A stretch of DNA of 64,000 bases from contig CBDBMQ010000020.1 in the NCBI GenBank assembly GCA_965207565.1, forward strand, positions 186,001-250,000. The letters run 5' to 3'. Positions within the stretch are counted from its first letter, which is position 1, and each line of letters opens with the position of its first letter. The stretch comes from Bin80 sp965207565. Its GTDB lineage: Bacteria > Bacteroidota > Rhodothermia > Rhodothermales > Bin80. Both the position numbers and the translations under genes were made by a program. Under the pieces are notes generated by a model. The model was not told the DNA's origin. It did not search any database and was given only the letters and a program-made list of their open reading frames with translations. Shown here in pieces: positions 28,037-37,476 of the stretch.

Positions 28037-28771
28037 TCAGTATGCGAGGCCTGAGGGGGGATCGGATAAGACGATTTCGGCGGCGATTGCTGCGGTGTAC
28101 TGCCGGGTGCTCAAATCCTGAAGCTGCCAGTGGGTAGCCGGATCGCCGGGGGATTGAAAGATTCCCCTCAAAGCCCCGTGGCGGATGTCCTGGGGGAGCT
28201 CAATCTTGGTGAGATCGGTGGATAATCCGGTCCCGAGTGCTTTGAGCAGCGCCTCTTTCAGCGTCCAATATCTAAAAAATAGCTTCGCTTTTTTTGCGCC
28301 CCTGGCCGATAGGATCTCTGCCCGCTCATTCGGACCAAAAACCATCTCGGAAATCCCATCAAAATCTCTTTTGCGTAAACCTGCTTCCACATCCACCCCC
28401 ACATGTGCTCCCTCCGTGACCGTAATCAGTCCATGAGGATCACTGTGACTCACATTGAATCTGATGGAGACTGGCTTGCCATACAATAAGGCATACGGTT
28501 TGCCATGATCCGCGACGGCAATCGAAAGCTCAGAGTTATCACATCCCAGTTGCTGGCAAAGCAGGTAACGCAGCGCCGACCGGCAAAGTGCAAACTCCCT
28601 TCGTGCACGATCAACTTGATACCGCTGCCAACGCTGCAACTCCTGCTCATGAAGCCAGCTAACTGCGTGCCGCTCACGAGCCTCGTCAGGAGCTAAGCCA
28701 ATGTGGACCACGCTCACCTCACCGATTCGGCAAATAGGACGGATCCATGATTGAATCATATCAGTCGGCAT
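28037..28771 (-). CDS. 4'-phosphopantetheinyl transferase (Sfp type)
   Basis: The 244-aa protein has the two-domain Sfp layout with FNVSHSDPHGLITV, HVGVDVEAGLRKRD (Mg2+ ligands Asp-x-Glu) and FFRYWTLKEALLKALGTGLS. It transfers phosphopantetheine from CoA to a serine of carrier proteins. No carrier protein or NRPS/PKS gene is in the window, so it may serve fatty-acid ACP or a pathway elsewhere. Confidence 0.9.
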   Translation of the reverse strand: MPTDMIQSWIRPICRIGEVSVVHIGLAPDEARERHAVSWLHEQELQRWQRYQVDRARREFALCRSALRYLLCQQLGCDNSELSIAVADHGKPYALLYGKPVSIRFNVSHSDPHGLITVTEGAHVGVDVEAGLRKRDFDGISEMVFGPNERAEILSARGAKKAKLFFRYWTLKEALLKALGTGLSTDLTKIELPQDIRHGALRGIFQSPGDPATHWQLQDLSTRQYTAAIAAEIVLSDPPSGLAY

Positions 28772-28854
28772 GGTGGAAAAACATCGAATCAGAAAGCCTT
28801 TGCCTAGGAGTTTCTACTGAGACCTCAATTGAACAGCAAATGCATCCGTACGCC

Positions 28855-29982
28855 TCAAGTATCAGAACCGAATGACAACCCGGCAAGATATGCAGACTCG
28901 CCGATCCCCGGCGCAGTACCTACAGCGGACGCAATAGATGTGTATCCACTGGATTTCAGCCGCTGAACCAACCCTCGCTTTATATTCTGGACAAGCTTCG
29001 GCCCCTCATAGACGAATGCAGTATAGATTTGTAGGAGACTGGCACCCGCGCGGATCATCTGATAGGCATTTTCCGCTGAGGAAATCCCCCCAACTCCAAT
29101 AATCGGATAATCGGGGCCAACACAGGAACGAACATACCTGACCATCTGGACTGCCCTTGGATAGATAGGCGGGCCACTGAGTCCTCCGCCACCGATGGCA
29201 TGCAGGGATTCCTTGTCGGTCACTAGCCCGAGACGATCCTTGGCTGTATTCGTTACGACAAACCCATTCACTCCATGGCGGACTGCCGTCTCCAGGAGTG
29301 TCTCCGTCTGACTGTCATATATCACCTTCGGGGTATCTGGAGGGGAAAGCTTCACCAGAATTGGAACGCGATTATCTACCTGATCCATCAGAGCATTCAA
29401 TAGTGAATCAAGGTGCTCCGGTGTTTCGAAGCTCTTCCCATCGATAGTATTGGGGCACGAGATGTTGATCGTCAGGTAATCGGCATAAGGCAAAAGCCGC
29501 AGAGCACACTGGCAGTAATCCTCAATGGCCGATGAACTTCCATCTACTCTGGCAATACTCACACCAATCGGCATTTTAACCGCAGAGCAACGGGATAAAC
29601 GCTGGGCAACCCGACGCGAACCTTTGCTGGGGAGTCCCAATCGGTTGATGATCGCACGATCTTCCGAAAGGCGAAACAGCCGCGGCCGCGAATTCCCGGA
29701 TGAACGGTTGACCGTAATCGAACCCACCTCTGCATGGCCAAATCCCAACCTGTCCCAAAATGGGACCAGTAAAGCATTCTTGTCACATCCTGCAGCCAGA
29801 CCAATCGGGTTCAGGAAATTCAATCCCCAGACCTTTTGATGAAGGATGGAATCATCAAACCTGAATGTCCTCTCCAAATACGTCGGTGCAATCCGGTCTG
29901 CAAGCCATGCGGCACTAAAACCTAACCGGTGAGCTAATTCAGGGTCCAGCCCGAAGAGCCGGCGCAGCAGAATGGAATCCAT
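28855..29982 (-). CDS. pyrD: Dihydroorotate dehydrogenase (quinone), class 2
   Basis: The 375-aa length with an N-terminal membrane-associating helix (DSILLRRLFGLDPELAHRL) marks class 2 PyrD. Motifs are NPIGLAAGCDKNA, EVGSITVNRSSGNSRPRLFR, TINISCPNT with the catalytic serine region, FVVTNTA, GGGLSGPPIYPRA and IIGVGGISSAENAYQMIRAGAS (FMN phosphate loop). It oxidises dihydroorotate to orotate and passes electrons to quinone. One local change: INRLGLPSKG in place of the common INRMGFNN. Confidence 0.94.
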   Translation of the reverse strand: MDSILLRRLFGLDPELAHRLGFSAAWLADRIAPTYLERTFRFDDSILHQKVWGLNFLNPIGLAAGCDKNALLVPFWDRLGFGHAEVGSITVNRSSGNSRPRLFRLSEDRAIINRLGLPSKGSRRVAQRLSRCSAVKMPIGVSIARVDGSSSAIEDYCQCALRLLPYADYLTINISCPNTIDGKSFETPEHLDSLLNALMDQVDNRVPILVKLSPPDTPKVIYDSQTETLLETAVRHGVNGFVVTNTAKDRLGLVTDKESLHAIGGGGLSGPPIYPRAVQMVRYVRSCVGPDYPIIGVGGISSAENAYQMIRAGASLLQIYTAFVYEGPKLVQNIKRGLVQRLKSSGYTSIASAVGTAPGIGESAYLAGLSFGSDT

Positions 29983-29993
29983 TTCACACTACG

Positions 29994-31211
29994 TTACCAG
30001 CCAGGTAGCAACTGGAATCCAAAATGTGCTCCCTTATCCGGCCGCTGAAATGGATAAGCATAGTAGATCTCAAAGATGAGATAACCTAATAGATTGAATC
30101 GAGCCGATGGGCCTACACTGATCACCGGCACGCGCTCCACCGTATCCCGCTCGAACTTGAGCATTTTGAATGGGTCATCCCCTTGATTCCAAGCCATCCC
30201 TGCATCAACAAAGCCGACCAACTCCAGTGGTAGATAGGGGAAGTTGAACAGCCCCAGCGCCTCCGTTCCAAATAATGGCAGGCGGATCTCAACGCTTGTC
30301 ATCGCAGCACGCGTCCCATAGAGGCGCGTATATACCGAGCAGGCGACATCTTTACACTCCTCCCCAAAATCAAAGGAACCATAATTGTATCCTCGAACGA
30401 AGCCCCGATAGTATGGATAATAGAGGCTCTCCCGTGAAAAGATTTGATCCTGCTCGCCCCCAAAATTCCCCGCAAACATACCCCGAACCGCAAACGTAAT
30501 CGGTTGATAGAAGAAGTAACGCCGATAATCCCCTAAAACACTTACAAAATTATCCGTCCCAAAACGAGGTACAACTTCAAGCCGGTAGCGTCCACCCTGA
30601 GAAGGCGACGTGAAGCCGAAATTGCTGAAGTCCCCGATATAAGCCAGACCCGCGTCAAAGTAATAGAACCCGTCCGGCTCGCACGCCCATACGGTTTGTC
30701 GCTCTTCGGCCGTCAGATTGCTGCACTTATCTGCATTCCTGCGCTCTCTCTGAATCCCAAAAGCCGTATAGGTGTAGGTATAGGCCTGAATATCAAACCC
30801 GTAACGGGTGAATCCCCCAAAAACCTCCAGACGACGGGTCGTCGAAAAAGGGTACGAGCCAATTCCACGAACCTGATCCAGATAAAGCCGCTGTCGTAGA
30901 TCCTGGATGACATACTCTCCAAACTGATTGAAGCCCTGTCGCGGATAGCCGTACAGGTACGGAATATGGGCAACCATACCGCCATAATTGAATCGTCGAC
31001 CACGATTCATGTACTGAGCCATCCCCCCTATATCCCGGAAAGTCCCGTTCGCCTGTGCCACAAGCGCTAGATTCCGATTTCCCAACATATCGCTGAAATA
31101 AAACCCAACGCCCCCGGAAGCACCACCTCCATAATACCCCCCCACCAGATACGCCAATGGAAGGAGGCGCAACGTAGTCCAGACGCAGGCGTGAATCATA
31201 GATCTTTTCAA
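29994..31211 (-). CDS. C-terminal BamA-like outer-membrane barrel piece of a frameshifted protein
   Basis: The 405-aa frame encodes a glycine/aromatic-rich beta-barrel (GGVGFYFSDMLGNRNLALVA, alternating Tyr/Phe strands, LGYLIFEIYYAYPFQRP near the end), like the surface-antigen domain that ends PD40/BamA fusion proteins. Its natural upstream sequence is in two other frames: 31322-33091 and a short middle part (about 31144-31343). Removing one G from the G7 tract at 31137-31143 and one from the G4 tract at 31340-31343 (both seen as C on the plus strand) rejoins all three into a protein of about 1031 aa. The ATG at 31211 is therefore probably not a real start. Confidence 0.7.
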   Translation of the reverse strand: MKRSMIHACVWTTLRLLPLAYLVGGYYGGGASGGVGFYFSDMLGNRNLALVAQANGTFRDIGGMAQYMNRGRRFNYGGMVAHIPYLYGYPRQGFNQFGEYVIQDLRQRLYLDQVRGIGSYPFSTTRRLEVFGGFTRYGFDIQAYTYTYTAFGIQRERRNADKCSNLTAEERQTVWACEPDGFYYFDAGLAYIGDFSNFGFTSPSQGGRYRLEVVPRFGTDNFVSVLGDYRRYFFYQPITFAVRGMFAGNFGGEQDQIFSRESLYYPYYRGFVRGYNYGSFDFGEECKDVACSVYTRLYGTRAAMTSVEIRLPLFGTEALGLFNFPYLPLELVGFVDAGMAWNQGDDPFKMLKFERDTVERVPVISVGPSARFNLLGYLIFEIYYAYPFQRPDKGAHFGFQLLPGW

Positions 31212-31321
31212 TCGTGGTACGGGGCTCTGGCAGCCCGGTCAAAGGATCATCCAAGTAGTTTTCAACCAACCCCTCATTCGCCGCACTTTGAGGTGGCAGG
31301 ATACTGGCCTGGGACGGTGCA

Positions 31322-33091
31322 CTACTTTCGACGAAATCTCCCCATCGCTTCATCCTCCTCAAGTCCAAAGACCGCGTATCCGCCGTCATAAAAGACGGAG
31401 TAAACAACCCGTCCATTCTGAGAAGCCACACTCATCGTGGGCGAGAGTGCCGTAATCCCGCTGACTCCCGTTTTTAAATTCGTCACACGGTATGAAACCT
31501 GTTCGCGTAAATCGTACCGATAAACATCAGAAAATCCATCCTGATCACTCACGAAGTACAGACTCTGTCCGTTCGGCGAAAATTGTGGACTGATGTGTTT
31601 CCCGTTCATAAAAGGACGTAGGGTACTGTGTGTACCACTCTCAAGATCAATCAATGAAAAACGGGTATCAGCATACTCCAAAGTTTCAAAATTTGACCCC
31701 TCCGGCCCCCGGTCTGTGACCACTGCAATCGTCCGGCTATCTGGAGACCACGCTGGCTGCAGGTCAGCAAACCGGTCACTGGTAATTTGTCGAACCTGCT
31801 GACTCTCTATGTCATAAATGTACAGGTCGCTGATTCCGCCATCAATTCCCGAGAATGCAATAGATCGACCATCTGGAGACCATGCGGGGTTGCTGAGCGC
31901 ACTTACGCCGTCCACACTGATCCGTCGCTCAATTGCGCCGCTATCCAGATCCCATATCGAAATTTCATTATCTCCCTGAACAAAGGTTACAAATGCAAAT
32001 TGTTTCCCATCAGGAGACCAGGAGCCTGCGGAATTGATAAAGCGGATATTGTCAAAATGGGGGTTGGTATTGGTGGATTGAAGTTTGCGGATGGTTTCTC
32101 CTGTTGCTGCATCTGCAATGAACAGGTTAATATTGAAGACATCCCTCTCACTCAAGTACGCGATATACTGTCCATCCGGGCTCACAGCAGGGGACAGGTT
32201 CAAGGCACCTCCACTGAGTTCTTCCGAAAGGATGGCGGTTCCTGCACTGTCCGGATGCGTACGTGACTCCATCAGGGGCAGGTATGCCTCCTGGATTGCC
32301 TGTGCCCACTCCACCGAAAGCGAATCAGCAGTAATCCCAATCGTATACACAAACGCCGAGTCAACCCCTACGCGCCCGCCTAACTTGAAAAGATTGGTGA
32401 CCGCTGCATCACCATATTTACCACCGATGTAAGCCAGATAGGCCTGTCCATACCGGTATGGAAAGTACTTACTACTCCGAGTCAGGTCTTCGATAGTCGG
32501 CAAATCATCCCGTAATGCTGCATCACGCATCCACATGGCCGTATGTGCATCATCACGGCCCACCGACAGATACTCTGCCATCCCCTCTACAAGCCAAAGC
32601 GGGAGAAGCTGGAGGGCAAAGCGGGAGCTGTCTCCGCGCGAAAGTCCAATATCATACTGGAAGCTGTGCACCAACTCGTGACCCAATACATGATCCGTCT
32701 CCTTATAGATCCCCGTGAGTGGCATGACCACCCTCTCTTTCAAGCTTTCGGTCACCCCTCCAGTACCCTGACCTAAAAAACCTCCAATCACATTGGTCTG
32801 CTGAAAATCGGCATCGTTGGCATAAAGAATGACTGGCTTGCGCTCATGGAAATCGCGCAGGAAGGTTCGGGAATGCCGGCGATACCACCGTTCCCCCATA
32901 CGGGACGCATCTGCAACCGCATCCTTTGCTTCCGGGTAATAGTAGAATTCAAAGTGGGGAGTCTGAAAACTCCTGAACTCGAATTGATCGTATTGGACTT
33001 TATTGCGCCCGAACTGCTGTGCCAATACAGGATAGACCCACACAAGAACCTGTAGAACGATGAACGCCGTAATCTTCAAGACATTTCTCAT
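31322..33091 (-). CDS. Secreted HExxH peptidase plus PD40 beta-propeller, N-terminal piece of the frameshifted protein
   Basis: ATG 33091 gives a signal peptide (VLKITAFIVLQVLVWVYPVLA). A gluzincin-like metallopeptidase region follows, with HVLGHELVHSFQYD (HELVH zinc motif) and LVEGMAEYLS (third ligand Glu). From about residue 285 of the mature frame, WD40-like PD40 repeats such as SPDGQYIAYLSERD, WSPDGKQFAFV and WSPDSRTIAVV occur. The frame stops at 31322, where the next frame continues smoothly. The domain order peptidase-PD40-barrel is found in Bacteroidota/Rhodothermota surface proteins; function is unknown, perhaps outer-membrane processing. The longer TTG-type start at 33304 overlaps mrdA and is rejected. 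Confidence 0.8.
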   Translation of the reverse strand: MRNVLKITAFIVLQVLVWVYPVLAQQFGRNKVQYDQFEFRSFQTPHFEFYYYPEAKDAVADASRMGERWYRRHSRTFLRDFHERKPVILYANDADFQQTNVIGGFLGQGTGGVTESLKERVVMPLTGIYKETDHVLGHELVHSFQYDIGLSRGDSSRFALQLLPLWLVEGMAEYLSVGRDDAHTAMWMRDAALRDDLPTIEDLTRSSKYFPYRYGQAYLAYIGGKYGDAAVTNLFKLGGRVGVDSAFVYTIGITADSLSVEWAQAIQEAYLPLMESRTHPDSAGTAILSEELSGGALNLSPAVSPDGQYIAYLSERDVFNINLFIADAATGETIRKLQSTNTNPHFDNIRFINSAGSWSPDGKQFAFVTFVQGDNEISIWDLDSGAIERRISVDGVSALSNPAWSPDGRSIAFSGIDGGISDLYIYDIESQQVRQITSDRFADLQPAWSPDSRTIAVVTDRGPEGSNFETLEYADTRFSLIDLESGTHSTLRPFMNGKHISPQFSPNGQSLYFVSDQDGFSDVYRYDLREQVSYRVTNLKTGVSGITALSPTMSVASQNGRVVYSVFYDGGYAVFGLEEDEAMGRFRRK

Positions 33092-33235
33092 GGAGTTATT
33101 CCGCTGATCGTTAATTTTATGTACCCGGGAACCGTTTGATACTCCCGCTGGATAGTATAATAGGCTTAGATTGGCAGGCGGTTCCCCAAAAAAGCCTCCT
33201 GTACCCAAAATACTGACAATTATCATACCACTGCG

Positions 33236-35080
33236 TTGACAAAAAACCGATTCACACTCTTTTGCTGTGCCGTTGTTTTCGTGCTGTCGGTCCTGAGCCT
33301 CCAACTTTTTCGGCTGCAGGTAACCGAGCGTCAGGATCTCTCAGAAATCGCACGTGGCAACGCACTGCGTAATATACGTGTACTTCCCGCTCGCGGACTA
33401 GTCTATGACCGTAACGGTACCCTCATGGTCCATAATGCGTCGACCTACACGATCTCTCTCGCACCGAGATACTTCAACCGAACCCGCATACCACTACTGG
33501 CAAAACATCTGGATGTCCCCGACTCTGTTGTAACGCTGCGCCTGCAGGAAGCACATGACCATAATCCTTATCGGTTGTACCCTTCTTTTTCAAATGTTTC
33601 ATTTGAGCAATACAGCCGCATTCTTGAAGACGCATACTGGCTGCCTGGTGTTGGATGGGAAATCAAACAGCGAAGACGTTACCCTACAAACGCCCGGGCT
33701 TCGCATGCTCTGGGATATATCGGAGAGGTCAACCGGGAAGAGCTGAATTCCATCGATCAGGAATCTGATTCTTCACTCTATCGTCAGGGAGATTTTCTGG
33801 GGCGGACCGGTATCGAGCGGGGGTATGAGCCCTGGCTACGGGGGATCCCCGGTGTCGCCCGCCGCTGGGTAAATGTATACGGCCTGGAGATCATGTCCTA
33901 CGCGCAGGGCCAGGGAGATCAACCACCACGGGGAAATTATGATCTTCACCTCACCCTGGATCATCGTGTTCAGGAATTCGCCGAGTCTCTGTTTGTCAAC
34001 AAACGCGGGGCGGTGGTCGCCCTGGATCCCAATGATGGTGGTATTATCGCACTGGTCAGCAAGCCGGACTACCCGCTTGAACTGCTCAATCAAGGCATTC
34101 AAAGCGAAGCCTGGCAAGCTCTGGTCAGCCATGATGAACAGCCTCTTTATAATCGGGCTACAATGAATTTGATGCCTCCAGGATCAACCTGGAAGCCGTT
34201 CATGGCGCTTTTGGGGTTGTCGGAAGGGCTCCTCGGAGAAGAGGGACCCGATGCAACGATTTACTGCAACGGGTATCATCCCTTCGGTCAGGGCCGTTTT
34301 TTTCGGTGCCTGAACGCACATGGCTCCCAAAACATTGTAACGGCCATACAGAATTCGTGTAATACATTCTTTTTCGAATTAGCCCGGAGAATGGATCTCG
34401 AAGTCTTCAAACAGTATGCGAACCGCTTTGGCTTCGGCGTGGAATCTCCTACAGACTTGCGAGAACAGACGGCTGGATTCATTCCAGATTCCGCCTACTT
34501 TGAGCGAACCGGAAGGTACTGGGGGACAGGAACGATCATGAACCTCGGCGTCGGGCAGGGAGATATGGGAGTTACTCCATTTCAATTGGCCCGGTATGCG
34601 GCTGCGCTGGCCAACGGGGGCACGCTGTACGCGCCCCATATGGTTTCTCACCTGGTTAAGCCCGAAACAAATGAACGGGTGGAACTGCCCGACATCGCCG
34701 ATCCCGTTCACTTGGACGTCGACACGGCCTATGTGAACCTAGTCCGTAAAGGGATGCGCTTGGTCATGGAGGCGGGCACTGGGCGCGCTTCACAAATTCC
34801 GGGGATTCCGAGTGCGGGAAAAACGGGGACGGCGCAGGCCCCCGGCAATTTTATTGATCACTCGGTCTTCATCATGTTCGCGCCTTTTGATAATCCCCAG
34901 ATTGCCTTGGCCGTCCAATGTGAAAACACGGGAAACGGAAGCCTGTGTGCGGCCCCGATTGCCAGCCTGCTTGCAGAGATGTATCTCAAGGGAGAGATTA
35001 CTCCCTCCTGGCGAGCGGATATCCGAATGCAGCGTGCCTTATCAGCAATCAGCCAGTCACTGACACGAGCAGCCGAATAA
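33236..35080 (+). CDS. mrdA: Penicillin-binding protein 2 (cell elongation transpeptidase)
   Basis: The 614-aa class B PBP has one N-terminal membrane helix (FTLFCCAVVFVLSVLSL), the pedestal region with PARGLVYDRNGTLMVHN, and the transpeptidase domain with the active-site S317-T-W-K320 in MPPGSTWKPF, the SCN motif in IQNSCNTFF and GKTGTAQAPG. It cross-links peptidoglycan during rod elongation. The start is TTG. It is followed after 3 bases by rodA, its glycosyltransferase partner. The promoter must lie in the 144-base gap shared with the divergent peptidase gene. Confidence 0.94.
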   Translation: MTKNRFTLFCCAVVFVLSVLSLQLFRLQVTERQDLSEIARGNALRNIRVLPARGLVYDRNGTLMVHNASTYTISLAPRYFNRTRIPLLAKHLDVPDSVVTLRLQEAHDHNPYRLYPSFSNVSFEQYSRILEDAYWLPGVGWEIKQRRRYPTNARASHALGYIGEVNREELNSIDQESDSSLYRQGDFLGRTGIERGYEPWLRGIPGVARRWVNVYGLEIMSYAQGQGDQPPRGNYDLHLTLDHRVQEFAESLFVNKRGAVVALDPNDGGIIALVSKPDYPLELLNQGIQSEAWQALVSHDEQPLYNRATMNLMPPGSTWKPFMALLGLSEGLLGEEGPDATIYCNGYHPFGQGRFFRCLNAHGSQNIVTAIQNSCNTFFFELARRMDLEVFKQYANRFGFGVESPTDLREQTAGFIPDSAYFERTGRYWGTGTIMNLGVGQGDMGVTPFQLARYAAALANGGTLYAPHMVSHLVKPETNERVELPDIADPVHLDVDTAYVNLVRKGMRLVMEAGTGRASQIPGIPSAGKTGTAQAPGNFIDHSVFIMFAPFDNPQIALAVQCENTGNGSLCAAPIASLLAEMYLKGEITPSWRADIRMQRALSAISQSLTRAAE

Positions 35081-35083
35081 TTT

Positions 35084-36340
35084 ATGCGACGGTGGTATCG
35101 AAATCTTGATGTCTCAACTCTTTTGATATGGACCGCCCTGTGTGCCTGTGGGCTGGTTGCGATTTATAGCTCTACCCACGGGGATGCACAGGAATTTTTG
35201 CTGAACACCGTCCAGAACAGTTTCCAGCGACAGCGTCTCTGGCTTATGATTTCTATTGTTGCGCTCGTGACCATTCTATCGGTGCCAATGCGCCTATTGA
35301 TTCGAATGGTCCCGTGGATTTATCTGGCAACCATCGGAATTTTGATCCTGGCTCTGGTGATTGGCCGTGAGGTGGGTGGAGCACGTTCATGGGTCTACTT
35401 TGGGCCGATCGGCTTCCAGTCCTCCGAACTGGCAAAAGTTGGAGGACTGCTCATGGCTGCTTTTGTGTTGGCATCCCGCAGGAAGGAGAAGTCAATCCTG
35501 CCTACAGCGATAATCGCCGCCGGGGCCCTTGGCCTGCCGGCCCTACTGATCATTCTCCAGAATGACCTTGGAACCGCGCTTGTATTTGTGGGCCTTATGC
35601 CCGTCCTTGCACTCTGCAGTGGGGTTCCCCTCAGAATTGTCGGACTCTTGATCCTCTTTCCTATTGCAGGGTACTTGGCAATCCTTAGTTGGCCGGTTGC
35701 CTGGGGGTTTACGGCTCTGGTTGGGATTATCGCATGGTATGGAACACGCAGCCGCATGTGGGTGACCGCCGGGGTGATCGCCAGTGCAATGACCGTCGGC
35801 GTCGCTACCTTTGCACTGCAGCATGTACTGCAACCGCATCAGGTTGCCCGTATTGCATCTTTTTCCAATCCCGAAGCGGATGAATACCGGGCCAATGTGG
35901 GTTTCCATCTCGTACAATCAAAAGCAGCACTCGGATCAGGTGGATGGTTTGGGTTGGGATTTCGACAGGGCACCCAAACACAAGGCCGCTATATTCCCGA
36001 GCAATCTACAGATTTTGTATTCTCCGTCATTGGCGAGGAATGGGGGTTTATTGGCGGGATCCTGGTCTTGACACTCTTTGCTGCACTGATGCTTCGTTTA
36101 CTCTGGCTGGCAAGAGCGATTGACCATCCCTTCGGAAACCTTGTTGTTGCTGGGGTTGCAGGAATATTTTTGATTCATGTATGCGTGAATATTGGCATGG
36201 TGCTGGGCCTGCTGCCTGTGATCGGCATTCCATTGCCTTTCCTATCCTACGGCGGCTCGGCCCTTTTAACTAATACCACACTTCTGGGCCTCGCTTTGGC
36301 GTGTTACATGAGACGGGCTGAATTTTCACTCTACGTGTAG
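35084..36340 (+). CDS. rodA: RodA peptidoglycan glycosyltransferase (SEDS family)
   Basis: The 418-aa polytopic protein has about ten membrane helices and SEDS hallmarks: VGGARSWVYFGPIGFQSSELAK, ILQNDLGTALVF, EQSTDFVFSVIGEEWGF and PLPFLSYGGSALLTN. SEDS proteins polymerise glycan strands from lipid II with a cognate PBP2, here encoded just upstream. It is the second gene of the mrdA-rodA unit. Confidence 0.95.
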   Translation: MRRWYRNLDVSTLLIWTALCACGLVAIYSSTHGDAQEFLLNTVQNSFQRQRLWLMISIVALVTILSVPMRLLIRMVPWIYLATIGILILALVIGREVGGARSWVYFGPIGFQSSELAKVGGLLMAAFVLASRRKEKSILPTAIIAAGALGLPALLIILQNDLGTALVFVGLMPVLALCSGVPLRIVGLLILFPIAGYLAILSWPVAWGFTALVGIIAWYGTRSRMWVTAGVIASAMTVGVATFALQHVLQPHQVARIASFSNPEADEYRANVGFHLVQSKAALGSGGWFGLGFRQGTQTQGRYIPEQSTDFVFSVIGEEWGFIGGILVLTLFAALMLRLLWLARAIDHPFGNLVVAGVAGIFLIHVCVNIGMVLGLLPVIGIPLPFLSYGGSALLTNTTLLGLALACYMRRAEFSLYV

Positions 36341-36344
36341 ACCA

Positions 36345-37475
36345 TTGAGCTCATCTCATTTTGACATCATCGTGATTGGATTGGGAGCAGCCGGTAGTGC
36401 AGCCTTGTTTCATGCCACCCGGACGGGAGCTGCCGTACTGGGAATCGATCGTTTTGTCTGCCCGCATACGCATGGCTCAACGCACAGCGAGAGCCGAATT
36501 ATACGAAAAAGCTATTCCGAGGGACCACAATATCTGCCATTGCTCAACCGAGCCTACACACTGTGGTCTGAACTGGAAAACATATCTGCAACAAAACTCA
36601 TGCACCTGGAGGGATGTCTCAATATTGGTCAACCGGACAGTGAGATGGTTCGTGCTGCACAAAAAACTGCCATCGCCGGTAACACCCGGCATCTGCTGCT
36701 ATCCTCCGACGAAGTGAACCAACGCTACCCCGGATATCGCCTCCAATCAGATCAGATTGCGCTGGTTGATCTGGAAGCGGGCTACATCCAGCCTGAACTC
36801 TGCGTGCGCACCCATTTACGGAGAGCCGCAATGCACGGTGCTCAATGTCGGTTTGGGACACCCGTCCTGTCCTGCCGGGTTCAACAGGGCCGTGTCATTG
36901 TGAAAACGGATCTGGATACCTTTGAGTCATCACGGGTGATTCTGACGGCTGGAGCCTGGATGCATGATTTCGCACCTGTGCCCCTGATGGTTGAGCGCGT
37001 AACAAATTCCTGGTTTACACCGACTGGCTCACACTTCACGCCTGCACAGTGTCCACCATTTATTATCGAGGATGTGACCGGGTTGAAGAGCTATGGATGT
37101 CCCGATCTGGGCAGCGGGGTCAAGGTAGGTCTACATTACGCAGGCCAAATTGCCACACACCCAAAAGAGATCGACCGAAAGATTGTACCGGAAGATGCGG
37201 CCCGTGCACGCAGAATCCTGGAGAGAGTCATGCCGGAGGCCGCAGGGGTGTGCCGCAAGACGACCGTTTGCCTGTATTCAAATACGCCGGACAAACACTA
37301 TCTCATAGACCGGATGTATGGTGATGACAAGCATGTCATCGTAGGAAGTGCCTGCTCCGGCCATGGGTTCAAAGCGAGTTCTGCAGTTGGCGAATCATTG
37401 GCAGCTCTGGCCCTGGATAAGCCTCCTCCCGTAGATCTCTCACCATTCAAATGGAGGTGGCCCATAAAGGCATAA
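36345..37475 (+). CDS. solA: FAD-dependent N-methyl amino acid oxidase (SolA/sarcosine oxidase type)
   Basis: The 376-aa protein opens with the Rossmann motif FDIIVIGLGAAGSAALFH, then HTHGSTHSESRIIRKSYSEG, and ends with GSACSGHGFKASSAVGE. The cysteine in that last motif is the site of covalent FAD attachment in monomeric sarcosine oxidases. It oxidises an N-methyl amino acid to the free amino acid, formaldehyde and H2O2; the substrate cannot be told. The TTG start lies 4 bases after rodA, so it is probably cotranscribed although functionally unrelated. Confidence 0.87.
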   Translation: MSSSHFDIIVIGLGAAGSAALFHATRTGAAVLGIDRFVCPHTHGSTHSESRIIRKSYSEGPQYLPLLNRAYTLWSELENISATKLMHLEGCLNIGQPDSEMVRAAQKTAIAGNTRHLLLSSDEVNQRYPGYRLQSDQIALVDLEAGYIQPELCVRTHLRRAAMHGAQCRFGTPVLSCRVQQGRVIVKTDLDTFESSRVILTAGAWMHDFAPVPLMVERVTNSWFTPTGSHFTPAQCPPFIIEDVTGLKSYGCPDLGSGVKVGLHYAGQIATHPKEIDRKIVPEDAARARRILERVMPEAAGVCRKTTVCLYSNTPDKHYLIDRMYGDDKHVIVGSACSGHGFKASSAVGESLAALALDKPPPVDLSPFKWRWPIKA

Positions 37476-37476
37476 T

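Noticed and set aside
33092..33304. N-terminal extension of the HExxH peptidase protein
   Set aside because: It overlaps the start of mrdA and lacks features; the signal peptide begins at the ATG at 33091.
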